Positions 11,921 to 20,997 are shown, counted from the first letter of the stretch. The stretch: 24,583 nucleotides of DNA from a virus (IMGVR_UViG_3300021961_000607:1-24583), one strand, 5' to 3'. Made by a program: numbers and translations. The notes: generated by a model from the letters alone, not told the origin.

Positions 11921-14498
11921 GGAACTAAAAGATTTAGATTCACAACTTAAGAAGACAGTCATCTCTGCTGAAAGTTTTAAGAGAGGGAGTTCTTTTGATC
12001 TGTCAAAAAATTTCTCAAGTATTCATAAAAATATAGGAAGTCTTGCTGGACATACAAGGAAACTTGTTATTCGTGTTGGTGAAATAGAAAAAAAAGTTGA
12101 TAATAATTCAAGAAAGATTACGAGTCTTAAAAATATATCAAAGACTCAAAGCGGAAGAATAAGTGGTACAAATATTGGTGCAAAGTTACCTGGCGGTACT
12201 ACTTCTAATGTAGAAGAAAATATTGCTGCAATTGCAAAGTCAGTAAATTCTATTGCAGAAATATTTGCTGGAAGAAAAAAACTTGCTGATGATACTGCTG
12301 CTTATGAAAAAAGAAAAGCAGAGCAAGAGAAAAGGGGACTTGCTGAAAGTAAGTTAGAAAAAGTATTTAAAGGTATTGCTAAGACTGCAGAAAAAGTCAT
12401 AGCACCTGTAAAAAGTCTTCTTGATAGAATACTGGATTTTATTGGAACTGTCATTCTTGGAAGGATAGTATATAAAATTATTGAATGGATGGGTGATCCT
12501 AAAAATCAGAGTAAAGTAAAATCAATAATACGTTTCTTTAGTGATTGGGGACCAACTCTATTATCACTTTATATTGTATTCGGAACTTCATTTGGTAAGT
12601 TTGCCAGGGGATTAATATCTCTCGTTATAAAAAGTACTGTTAGACTTGGCGCAGCAGTTGCTGGACTTGCGGTAAAGGCTGGTATTGGGAAAGCGGGTGG
12701 TAAGTTATCTAAGGTTGCTGGTTTTCTTGGTGGTAGAAAAGGAAAACTTCTTGCTGCTGGATTAGAGACTGCTATTACTGTTGGTGGCACGATGGCTTTA
12801 AGCAATACGCTTAAAGGTGATGGTGGAAGTCAACAAAAAGCACAAGGTCTTTCTGGTGGTGGATATGTAAGACCAAGATTCCGTGCGTTTAGTGGTGGTG
12901 GATTTAACTTCAAAGGTATGATGGGTGGCGCTGGAATGGGCGCTATGTTTGGACCACTTGGTATGCTTCTTGGTGGAGCTATGGGTGGTTCAAGTGGATT
13001 TGTAAGTGGTCCAGGTGGACCAAAAGATGATAAAATTCCCGCTATGCTTTCTGATGGTGAATTTGTCATGTCTGCTGGTGCTGTTCAAAAGTATGGTGTT
13101 GATACTTTTGAGCAGATGAATGCTGCTGGAGGTGGAACAAACCAACCAAAGATTGTTTCTGGAATTCCCCACGCTTATGGTGGTGGTTTATTTGGAAAAG
13201 ATCCTGGTGAAGGTGGAGTTACAACTAATACACCATTTGTAAAGGATCCATTTGGTGCAATTAGTCGTTTTATAAAATTTAAATTTGGTGCTGATGTAGG
13301 TAAACAATCAACCTGGGGTGTACCTACTATTCCACAAAGAGGGCCTCAACCAAAGGTTTCAAGTGGATCTTTGATCACAGATCCTGTTGGTGCTGTTGCA
13401 AGAATTGCAAACAATATGGGAATAAGAACTCCTGATGTCCCTACATCTACCTCATCAAAACAACCATCATCGGGGTCTGGTAGTAATGTCTTTACCAGAG
13501 TTATGGATGCAGTTCGTAGTAAAACATCTGGTTCTGGAAAACCTGAAGCTAAGACTGGTGAAAAAGGATTCTTCCAAGAACTTCAAGAGAAACTTACTGG
13601 ATCTGGCGCAGCAACTTATAGAGATGCTGGATCAATCTATGCAAAGCAAATGCTTGGTGGATTTGGTGGTCCTGTAAGTGAAAGAGATCTATCAAAAGAA
13701 TCTCAAGCAGAACTTCAAAAAGCAATACAAAGAGCAAAGAAAAGAACTGGTTCTGAAATTTCAAAAGCAGAAGCAAAGATTAAAGAACTTCGCGCTCAAG
13801 GAGCAAAGGATGGAAATCCAGCACTTGAGACTCAGAAGAGTTTCTTAAAGAAATTAAAAGCAGGTGGCATCAGAGTTCAGTATGCTGATTATGCTGACGA
13901 AAAGGGTCAGATGAGCGAGTCTGCAAAGAACGCAAAAAATATTCTTGGTCAGTTTTGGGCTAACCAAAGAAGCAAAGAAGAAGGTGGTGGATATCGTATT
14001 GAAGATAAGTATGACTTTGATATGTTTAAGAAGAAGGATGAGAAGAGTGGTAAGATGCGTGATATGAATATGGGTGAACTACTTAAAGAAGGTGTTTTTG
14101 GAAAAGGAAAAACAGTTCAGCAAAGACTTCAAGCAGCATATTTGTTAAATCCTTTTAGAGGAAAAGGTGATGTTGATATGGTTCTTGGTGGTAAGAGAAC
14201 TGCGTCAGAGTCTTTAGGTTTGTCTGCGAGTAAAACTTTATTGGGTGGAATGCTTGGGATATCTGGTAATCCCCAAGCAAAACAAGCTCAATTAGCAAAA
14301 AGACAACCAAGTAGAGGAAGAGGTGCAAGACCAGTTAAACCTCCAGCAAAACCAGCAGCAAAAGTTGTTTATGGTCCTCCAGTTCCAAAACCAAAAAATA
14401 AAAGAGGTGGTGGCACAACCAAAACAAAAACACCGAACTTTGGTGCAACTTGTCCTAAGAATGGCAACCAAAAGAAAAAAGTTCTTGGTATATTCTAG
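11907..14498 (+). CDS. Large tape-measure/hub-like virion protein (863 aa)
   Basis: Layout: an N-terminal helical, coiled-coil-like part (about 1-165, with KLVIRVGEIEKKVDNNSRKI); a hydrophobic region at about 170-300, including LLDRILDFIGTVILGRIVYK (171-190) and further Ala/Gly-rich segments; a Gly-rich linker; then GPKDDKIPAMLSDGEFVMSA (371-390) followed by GAVQKYG, a motif typical of tape-measure C-terminal parts. The remainder is low-complexity, and the last 70 residues are strongly basic and Pro-rich (PSRGRGARPVKPP). It directly follows the chaperone-like genes, the place of the tape measure in long-tailed phages. T4 gp29 (590 aa) is the functional counterpart by position, but sequence identity is not evident. 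The start overlaps the previous ORF. It shares a hydrophobic block with the next gene. Confidence 0.65.
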   Translation: MPTSKELKDLDSQLKKTVISAESFKRGSSFDLSKNFSSIHKNIGSLAGHTRKLVIRVGEIEKKVDNNSRKITSLKNISKTQSGRISGTNIGAKLPGGTTSNVEENIAAIAKSVNSIAEIFAGRKKLADDTAAYEKRKAEQEKRGLAESKLEKVFKGIAKTAEKVIAPVKSLLDRILDFIGTVILGRIVYKIIEWMGDPKNQSKVKSIIRFFSDWGPTLLSLYIVFGTSFGKFARGLISLVIKSTVRLGAAVAGLAVKAGIGKAGGKLSKVAGFLGGRKGKLLAAGLETAITVGGTMALSNTLKGDGGSQQKAQGLSGGGYVRPRFRAFSGGGFNFKGMMGGAGMGAMFGPLGMLLGGAMGGSSGFVSGPGGPKDDKIPAMLSDGEFVMSAGAVQKYGVDTFEQMNAAGGGTNQPKIVSGIPHAYGGGLFGKDPGEGGVTTNTPFVKDPFGAISRFIKFKFGADVGKQSTWGVPTIPQRGPQPKVSSGSLITDPVGAVARIANNMGIRTPDVPTSTSSKQPSSGSGSNVFTRVMDAVRSKTSGSGKPEAKTGEKGFFQELQEKLTGSGAATYRDAGSIYAKQMLGGFGGPVSERDLSKESQAELQKAIQRAKKRTGSEISKAEAKIKELRAQGAKDGNPALETQKSFLKKLKAGGIRVQYADYADEKGQMSESAKNAKNILGQFWANQRSKEEGGGYRIEDKYDFDMFKKKDEKSGKMRDMNMGELLKEGVFGKGKTVQQRLQAAYLLNPFRGKGDVDMVLGGKRTASESLGLSASKTLLGGMLGISGNPQAKQAQLAKRQPSRGRGARPVKPPAKPAAKVVYGPPVPKPKNKRGGGTTKTKTPNFGATCPKNGNQKKKVLGIF

Positions 14499-14510
14499 GA
14501 GATAAAGTAA

Positions 14511-17500
14511 ATGGCAATTACTTCAGATAAACTTCTAAACAGAACAACAAAAAATATTGACCAGAAAATAATATCTTCTGGTGGTTCTTCTAATGTAGTT
14601 CTCACAAAGAAGTCTGTTAAGGATATTGCTTCTATTAAAGTAAATGTAATCAAGATTGAAAGTATCTTAAAAGGAACTCTTGCTGCAGAAAAGAAATCTC
14701 TTGATACAAAGAAAAGACAAGAGAGTGGAAAGAGAAGAGAAAAACAAGAAGAAAAGTTAGAGACAAAACCACAGGCAGAAAAAGGACCAATCAAGATGCC
14801 AAAAGTCCCACGAATGGGATTTCTTGATTGGATTAAAAACTTTATTGGTAATGTAATTCTTGGATATTTTGCTGTGAGACTGGTAGATTTTTTACCAAAG
14901 ATAAAACCAATATTAAAGTTTCTTGGGTCTGCTGCGGACTTCGTTATTGATGTTGGCGGTAAACTTTTAGATGGTCTTGTAACCTTTATTGACTGGGGAT
15001 ACAAAGCGATTGACTTCACCCGTGGTATGATGAAGACTATTGGTGGTGAAAACTTCGCCAAAGTCTTTGATGGGTTTACTGGTGCTGTTGGAACACTTGT
15101 AGAGACTGCCATTATTGCTGCTACGGTTCTTGCAACTCAAGGTGATGATGGTGTTCTTGATATTGGTATGGATATGCTGAAGGACCGATTGCTTGGTCAA
15201 GGTGTGAAACAGGCAGGTAAGCAAGTTGCCACTCAAGCAGCAGGACAAGTTGGAAGAACTGCTGGACTGGGTGTTGGCACAGCAGCCGCTATTATTTCTG
15301 GTGCTGGATTACTGGCATCCGCTTTGGGTGAGGGTGCTTTCCAACTCCGTGGTGTTATAGAGAAACCTATTAAAGGAACTCAAAAGGAGTTTGAAAAGTA
15401 TAGTTGGTTAGATCCTAGAAAGTACTTGGCAGGTGCTGCTAACTTGGGATTTAGGTTGTTGCTGGAACCGTTCATGGCTTTGGGCACTATGCTTGACATT
15501 CTTGGAGCTCCGTTTAGATATGCAATAGAACTTATCCGTTATCCTTTCCTAAGTGAAGAGGATAAGATAAAGCAAGCAAAAAATCTTGCTAAATTTGATG
15601 CAAGAATCCGTGAAGATTTTAGGAAAGGATTAAATAGACTCACCTTAGGTTTTGCATTCAAAGAAAAGGGATCTTTCGGAAACATTTATGGAAACAAAGG
15701 TGCTCAAAAAGAAATGATGGGCAAGATGGCTGGTGGCGGAATAACAAGAGGTGGAAAGAGAGTAACTGGAGCAAGGAGAACTGTAAGTAAAGGTTCAAAA
15801 GGAAAGTATAAGAGAGTAGTTTCTAGAAAACCTGGAGAGGTTGAAATCAAACCAGGTGCTGATGTTGGTGGAGAGGAAAAATTATTTGGATTATTTCCTA
15901 AACCAAAACTACCAGACTTCTTAAACCCATTTAAAACTATTGAAAATACTGGTAAAGAACTTGGTAAGAGTGATTATTTTGGACCTATTCTTGCAATTAC
16001 CTCTAAGATATTATTAGGACAAAAACCAAACCAAAAAGATTATGAAAATGTTGGTCTTGGTATAAACCTTTTGGTTTCTAAAGGTATACAAGATGGTCAA
16101 TTGAAAGGTGGTGTCGCTGCAGCATTCGCTGAGGGTGGTTTCGTTGATCCGGAAACATTAAATGCTGTCAATAGTGGTGGTGATATTAGTGACTGGGTTG
16201 CAACATCATTTAAAGATGCTACTGAATCTAATGCACAAAAAACTCTTAGGCAAATACAGGAAAATTTGAGATTGAAAAAAGAAGGTGATGGTGAAACTGG
16301 AAAATCTACAACTGATGAAAGTATGCCAGAGGGAACTGGAGCACTTGTAGGTAATACAAATGCTGAAAAAGTTTTTAACTTCTTAAAGGGTGCTGGTTTT
16401 ACTGAGCAAGCAGCTGCTGGTGTTATTGGTAATTTGATGCAGGAGTCTGGAGTAAATCCAAAATCAAAACAACTTGGTGGTGGTCCTGGTAGAGGTATTA
16501 TGCAATGGGGAACTGGACCAGGAAGTGGTGGTAGATGGGATGCATTAGTTGCTTGGGCATCTTCTTCTGGAAAAGATCCTTGGTCTCTTGATACTCAAGT
16601 TGAATGGATGATGAAAGAGATGAGATCTTATGGAACTTATAATAGATTGAAAGGAGTTACTGATGTAAAGAAAGCTGTTGTGATCTTTGAAAGTGAAATG
16701 GAAAAGGCTGGAGTTCCAAATTATCCAAGAAGATATCAGTATGCTGCAGATGCTTTAGCAAGTTTTGGTGGCGGTAAAGCTGGTGGTATGAAGGATGCTG
16801 GTGAAGGTGGTGTAGTTGGTGGAGGAGGAAACTTTGTTCAAGGTAACTCTGGATCTTCATATGGTGTACACTTCCATATAGGACCAGGTAATCAAACAAA
16901 AGGAAATATATTACAACCACAATATAATGCTGATGCAAGAGCAAGTGCTTTGAAAGCATTTATGCAATTTGTTGGACAAAGAAGTATCTACCTTGGTAGA
17001 AGTGGTGTTTCAGTTCCTAAAGGTAAAAAAATAAGTTCAGCAGAAGCATCAAAACTTATTGCTGCTGAACAAAGAGCGCACTCTGCATCTGGTTCTCAAG
17101 GTGGAATTGATATGCAGGTTGATTTTGAATCAAAGGTTGGTTTTCCCTTAAAGACATTTGGATTAAAATATAGACCAAATGGATTTGGTGTAAGTGCAGA
17201 TATTTCTGGATCAAATTCGTTTGTTGCTCATGGTAGATATGATGAGAAAGGAAAAGTTGCTCCTCAAGAAGGATTGAGAATTTATGGTGATGGTGGTATT
17301 ACTCCAAATTATCCTCACTTAGCGATACTTGGTGATAAAAATCAAAGTGAAATTGTTATTGACGGTGATAGTGCAGGCCCTGCAAAGAACATGCTTCTTG
17401 CTATTAATCAAGCAAAGGGATATAAAGGAGTGATGCAAGCAATTCAACAGTATGCTCCATATGATGCATTAGCACCTCAGACAATTGTTATGGAATCTCC

Positions 17501-17612
17501 AGATACTTCCATGGATGATGATTATGAAGATTCTGGATCTTCTGGACTTTCTATGGCATTTGCTGGTGGTGGAAATGATGATCCGTTTGATACCTTGTAT
17601 CAAGGTGGGTAA
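14511..17612 (+). CDS. Tape-measure-like tail protein with tail lysozyme domain (1033 aa)
   Basis: The ribosome site AGGAGATAAAG precedes ATG 14511. Domains: charged coiled coil (about 30-95); hydrophobic block FLDWIKNFIGNVILGYFAVRL (104-124), paralogous to one in the previous protein; Ala/Gly-rich hydrophobic region (about 190-280); linker; phage tail lysozyme domain (Phage_lysozyme2-type, about 617-753) with NAEKVFNFLKGAGF, a VIGNLMQESGVNP block (E645 the likely catalytic Glu), GIMQWG and FESEMEKAGVPNYPRRYQYA; then a histidine-rich domain (about 780-930) with HFH (787-789), H857/D867 and AHG (906-908), possibly an M23-like peptidase; and a tape-measure-like end with PHLAILGDKNQSEIVI (935-950). 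It would digest peptidoglycan during DNA entry, replacing the lysozyme that T4 carries in gp5. Confidence 0.8.
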   Translation: MAITSDKLLNRTTKNIDQKIISSGGSSNVVLTKKSVKDIASIKVNVIKIESILKGTLAAEKKSLDTKKRQESGKRREKQEEKLETKPQAEKGPIKMPKVPRMGFLDWIKNFIGNVILGYFAVRLVDFLPKIKPILKFLGSAADFVIDVGGKLLDGLVTFIDWGYKAIDFTRGMMKTIGGENFAKVFDGFTGAVGTLVETAIIAATVLATQGDDGVLDIGMDMLKDRLLGQGVKQAGKQVATQAAGQVGRTAGLGVGTAAAIISGAGLLASALGEGAFQLRGVIEKPIKGTQKEFEKYSWLDPRKYLAGAANLGFRLLLEPFMALGTMLDILGAPFRYAIELIRYPFLSEEDKIKQAKNLAKFDARIREDFRKGLNRLTLGFAFKEKGSFGNIYGNKGAQKEMMGKMAGGGITRGGKRVTGARRTVSKGSKGKYKRVVSRKPGEVEIKPGADVGGEEKLFGLFPKPKLPDFLNPFKTIENTGKELGKSDYFGPILAITSKILLGQKPNQKDYENVGLGINLLVSKGIQDGQLKGGVAAAFAEGGFVDPETLNAVNSGGDISDWVATSFKDATESNAQKTLRQIQENLRLKKEGDGETGKSTTDESMPEGTGALVGNTNAEKVFNFLKGAGFTEQAAAGVIGNLMQESGVNPKSKQLGGGPGRGIMQWGTGPGSGGRWDALVAWASSSGKDPWSLDTQVEWMMKEMRSYGTYNRLKGVTDVKKAVVIFESEMEKAGVPNYPRRYQYAADALASFGGGKAGGMKDAGEGGVVGGGGNFVQGNSGSSYGVHFHIGPGNQTKGNILQPQYNADARASALKAFMQFVGQRSIYLGRSGVSVPKGKKISSAEASKLIAAEQRAHSASGSQGGIDMQVDFESKVGFPLKTFGLKYRPNGFGVSADISGSNSFVAHGRYDEKGKVAPQEGLRIYGDGGITPNYPHLAILGDKNQSEIVIDGDSAGPAKNMLLAINQAKGYKGVMQAIQQYAPYDALAPQTIVMESPDTSMDDDYEDSGSSGLSMAFAGGGNDDPFDTLYQGG

Positions 17613-17635
17613 ATAGAAATACGAGGTAATATCAA

Positions 17636-18991
17636 ATGTCAAATCCAATCATATCCAAATCTGCTGAAGCTTCTAATATTAAGCAACTTGATATTATATC
17701 AAATAAAGATGGTAAGAAAGTAAGCGTTGTTAATGGTACAGTAGGTCTTTTGTATTATGAAAGTATTTTACAGGATTCTGTAAGAGCAACTCTTACTTTT
17801 GCAGACGCTGGAAATGCAATTAATAATAAAACTGCTTTGGATGGTCTTCCTATCGTTGGTCAAGAAAAAGTAGAGGTTAAATTTACAGATAATAATGATG
17901 TTGAAATAAAGATACCTTTGTATGTGAATAAAGTTACACCGATGACTGACGACACTACAAAGTCTATCGTTCAACTTGATCTAACTTCTAAAGAGTTTAT
18001 AATGAATGAAAAGGTAAGATTGAATAAAAGATTTGATGGAAAGATATCTGATCACATACAAAAAATATTGACAGATCCAAATTATCTTGGAACAAAAAAG
18101 AAAGTGGACGTTGAAGAGACATCAAACAACTATAATTTTATTGGTAACAATCGCAAACCATATTATGCGATGAATTGGTTATCCAAGAAAGCAGTATCAG
18201 CAAAGAATCAAAAGCAAGGTGATAGTGCTGGATACTTTTTTTATGAAACATCAGAAGGATTTTTCTTCAAGTCTATTGATGGATTACTCGCGCAAGAGAA
18301 AAAGAAATCTATCATTTACAACCAATCACCAGACTCAAGAGGAGAAAGCCTTCCATCTGGTTATGATGTAAAAGCACTTGATTATGTAAAGGATAATGCT
18401 GTAGACGTTCAAGATAAACTTCAGATGGGAGCATTCTCTACTAGAACAGTTCTCTTTGATCCATTTAACTGTTACTATGAAGTCATTACTCCAAATGCAA
18501 AGGAGAAAGAAAAGTCATTAAAACTTGGTGGAAAAGAATTACCCGTTTTGAACAAAGAGTTCAATCGTGAAGGAAATAACAAAGAGTTTTCTAGAACACA
18601 ATACATGCTTCTTGATAAAGGAACTCTACCTACTGGTGGAGGAACTGGTAAGGGTCAGGAGCAAATTACCAAATCAAAGGATGAAAACTTTCTTCCTAAA
18701 GATATTTTGAATCAAGCAATTATGAGATATGGTCAGTTGTTTTCTCAGAAATCAACGATTACAATTGCTGGAGACTTTTCATTACATGCGGGTGATGTTA
18801 TATTCTTAGACGCACCTGAATTGAAAACCGAAACTAAAAATGATGAAGTAAACAAGGAAAGTGGAGGTCTATATATTATAGCAGATTTATGTCACTACAT
18901 TTCTCCTAAAGAAACATATACAAAGTTGAATCTTGTAAGAGATTCTTTTGGAAGAAAAGGAAATCACACATCAGGTAGTATTCCATTATGA
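17636..18991 (+). CDS. 27: gp27 baseplate hub protein
   Basis: gp27 forms the trimeric torus that joins the baseplate to the gp5 spike. The 451-residue product (T4: 391) has the hub pattern: an N-terminal strand-rich tube-like domain (VNGTVGLLYYESILQDSVRA, then TLTFADAG, and VKFTDNNDVEIKIPLYVNKV), NEKVRLNKRFDGKISDHIQKIL, a middle YYAMNWLSKKA segment with FFYETSEGFFFKSID, and a C-terminal domain with LNQAIMRYGQLFSQKSTITI, then AGDFSLHAGDVIFLDAP. The start follows ACGAGGT, eight bases upstream. The stop TGA overlaps the CP12-like gene's ATG (ATGA 18988), and gp5, its structural partner, follows. Confidence 0.85.
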   Translation: MSNPIISKSAEASNIKQLDIISNKDGKKVSVVNGTVGLLYYESILQDSVRATLTFADAGNAINNKTALDGLPIVGQEKVEVKFTDNNDVEIKIPLYVNKVTPMTDDTTKSIVQLDLTSKEFIMNEKVRLNKRFDGKISDHIQKILTDPNYLGTKKKVDVEETSNNYNFIGNNRKPYYAMNWLSKKAVSAKNQKQGDSAGYFFYETSEGFFFKSIDGLLAQEKKKSIIYNQSPDSRGESLPSGYDVKALDYVKDNAVDVQDKLQMGAFSTRTVLFDPFNCYYEVITPNAKEKEKSLKLGGKELPVLNKEFNREGNNKEFSRTQYMLLDKGTLPTGGGTGKGQEQITKSKDENFLPKDILNQAIMRYGQLFSQKSTITIAGDFSLHAGDVIFLDAPELKTETKNDEVNKESGGLYIIADLCHYISPKETYTKLNLVRDSFGRKGNHTSGSIPL

Positions 18992-19206
18992 AAGACAGAA
19001 GCATACAACAACACATTAACGACGACAAAGATCTTCTGGACAACTCAACACTTTCTCCGCAGATGAGAAGACATGTTGAAGACGAACTAGATCATCTTGA
19101 GAAGTATCAAGCAAATCACCCTGACGAAGAGCATGATCCAACTGCATTTGAAATGTATTGTGATGAACATCCTGACGCATCAGAATGCAAAATTTATGAA
19201 GATTGA
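18988..19206 (+). CDS. CP12-like small acidic protein (72 aa)
   Basis: The C-terminal 23 residues, DPTAFEMYCDEHPDASECKIYED, carry the CP12 ending: a cysteine pair spaced C-x8-C (C59, C68), the NP/HP-D turn between, and the final (R/K)xYxD. In cyanobacteria and plants this end binds GAPDH, and CP12 then recruits phosphoribulokinase, switching off the Calvin cycle; cyanophages carry CP12 genes and are thought to push host carbon flow to the pentose phosphate pathway. The N-terminal 48 residues are helical and acidic, with no N-terminal cysteine pair and no clear AWDxVEEL motif, so PRK binding is uncertain. It is translationally coupled to gp27 and lies six bases before gp5, an unexpected place for a metabolic gene. 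Confidence 0.7.
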   Translation: MKDRSIQQHINDDKDLLDNSTLSPQMRRHVEDELDHLEKYQANHPDEEHDPTAFEMYCDEHPDASECKIYED

Positions 19207-19212
19207 TAACTG

Positions 19213-20997
19213 ATGGAAGGAGGATCTTTATTTAATCCAGGTTTCTTAGGTGGTAGTTTTCTCTGGTGGATTGGTCAGATTGCTGATGATTCCACCTGGA
19301 GAGATAACATTCTGCCTGGAAAATTTGAAAGTAAAGATTCTATTCCTGGTTGGGGTAGAAGATATAAGGTAAGAATTATTGGTCTCCATGATAAAGAAGA
19401 GGAGACTATTTCATCAGATCAACTTCCATGGGCTCAGGTAATGTATCCTGTGACTGGTGGTGGAGGTCAAACAAATGCAGGAGCAACACCAAATCTAAGA
19501 CAAGGTAATTTTGTTTTTGGATTCTTCCTTGATGGTCAGGATCAACAAGTTCCTGTTATCATGGGAGTGCTTGGTAATAATGCACAAACAGCACTCAAGA
19601 CAAAGATTGGAGTTAATGATTCCAATTTTGCTGCGACAAGTGGATATGCTCAAGGTAAGGAATCAAAAGGAAGTGCTCAAGAAAAGGTTCCTGATGAGGG
19701 TCTTGTAACCACCAAACCAAAAGGTCAGCAAGCATCTCAACAAACTGCTACTCCTCCTCCGGGAGTTAAACTAAATCAGTTTGGACTGAGACCTGATATT
19801 CCTCTTACTAAAGAGCAGTTAACAGTTGCACAGCAAGCAAGACAGACTGCAAGAGATAAAGGTTTACCTCCAGAACAGGTTGAAGCAGCAGCACAGCAAG
19901 CAGTTGCAGATCTGATTAAGAGTGATAAGCAGCAGTCAAACTCTAAAGATGCTCCAGCTAAACCAGGAGCAACGAAAGAAAACGTTGATGCTGTTCATGA
20001 GCAGAGTATAAGTGATGTAAAACGTGAAGATAAAATGCAAGAGAAAATCTCTATGCTTAAACCATGTGATATTGTTGAATCTGCCATGAAAGGGATTCAA
20101 ACCGAGATTGAGAATGTGACAAGAAAAATTGAAAAGTATATAAAAGCAATCAATAGTTATATTGATGCAGCATCAAACACTATCTCTAGTTTGCAAAAAG
20201 TTATTGCTGATGCTGCATGTATAATTGCAAAATATATGAAAATACTTTTTGATAAGATTATGGAATATGTTTTGAAATTATTAAACAAACAACTTACCAA
20301 AATTGTATCTGCGATGCCATCAAGCATGAGACAAATGTTTGCTGATATCAAAGAGATTTTAATGGAATTAATCTTGTGTCTTTATAACAAAATTACGAAT
20401 GGTCTTTGCGGATTAATTCAAGGTCTCTTAGATAAAGCTCTCAAACCAAAAGAACTTGAAGCGGCTGCAAGAGCAAAGCAGTTTGATGATAAAGTTACTG
20501 TTCCCAAAGTACCGGTATGCGCTGCTGAAGATTTAGTTGGTCAAGCAATCGCAGCAAGTAAAGGACAAATTGATGATGCAAATAATGCTATCCTAGATAA
20601 CCTAAATGCATTCCTTGATGATATCCAAGGAGAACTTGCAGGAGTAAGTGGCGCATTATCTGATATTACTTCTCTGATTGGTGGTATTAGTGGAGCACTT
20701 ACTGCTGCTTTTGCTTTTGAAAATCTTAAGTTAAATGTTTTTGGTTGCGAACTAGCACCTAACTGTGCAGTTTCAGATTACTATACATTCTCTCGTGGTG
20801 GATCATCTGCGGCAACTAAAGATCAACCAAGTACTAAAGGTGTTGCTGATGTTGCTGCTAAACCAACAGATGCAACTGCTCCAGCAGAAACTCCATACGT
20901 AGGTCCAACAAAAGATACGAAGGACTTAAAAGTTGGAGAATCTAATGCAGAAACTAGAGCAGCAGCTTCTGAAGAAAGTGCTCTGACACTTTTCTAA
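19213..20997 (+). CDS. 5: gp5-like baseplate hub spike protein without lysozyme
   Basis: Residues about 15-127 form the gp5 OB-fold: FLWWIGQIADD, then GRRYKVRIIGLHDKEEE (48-64), DQLPWAQVMYPVTGGGG (69-85) and VFGFFLDGQDQQVPVIMGVLG (101-121), closely following T4 gp5 (WFVGVVED, GRVRVRVVGLH, LPWMSVIQPIT, GHFLD, VLGTYG). The T4 lysozyme domain is missing, and so is the VxGxxxxx beta-helix that makes the needle. Instead there is a Gln/Ala-rich linker (about 160-270), a long helical, partly hydrophobic region (about 280-430) with several cysteines, and a Thr/Ala/Lys-rich tail. At 594 residues it is similar in length to T4 gp5 (575) but differently composed. The ATG at 19213 lacks a clear ribosome site; coupling to the upstream gene is likely. 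Confidence 0.82.
   Translation: MEGGSLFNPGFLGGSFLWWIGQIADDSTWRDNILPGKFESKDSIPGWGRRYKVRIIGLHDKEEETISSDQLPWAQVMYPVTGGGGQTNAGATPNLRQGNFVFGFFLDGQDQQVPVIMGVLGNNAQTALKTKIGVNDSNFAATSGYAQGKESKGSAQEKVPDEGLVTTKPKGQQASQQTATPPPGVKLNQFGLRPDIPLTKEQLTVAQQARQTARDKGLPPEQVEAAAQQAVADLIKSDKQQSNSKDAPAKPGATKENVDAVHEQSISDVKREDKMQEKISMLKPCDIVESAMKGIQTEIENVTRKIEKYIKAINSYIDAASNTISSLQKVIADAACIIAKYMKILFDKIMEYVLKLLNKQLTKIVSAMPSSMRQMFADIKEILMELILCLYNKITNGLCGLIQGLLDKALKPKELEAAARAKQFDDKVTVPKVPVCAAEDLVGQAIAASKGQIDDANNAILDNLNAFLDDIQGELAGVSGALSDITSLIGGISGALTAAFAFENLKLNVFGCELAPNCAVSDYYTFSRGGSSAATKDQPSTKGVADVAAKPTDATAPAETPYVGPTKDTKDLKVGESNAETRAAASEESALTLF

Noticed and set aside
11907-14498. Naming the 863-residue protein gp29
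   Set aside because: Position and tape-measure-like motifs agree, but no direct T4 gp29 similarity is visible, and the adjacent 1033-residue protein is an equal candidate.
14495-15112. 205-codon minus-strand frame opposite the start of the 1033-residue protein
   Set aside because: It is antisense to a gene with a good ribosome site and recognisable domains. The product is Ser/Phe/Ile-rich with no family pattern and no promoter.
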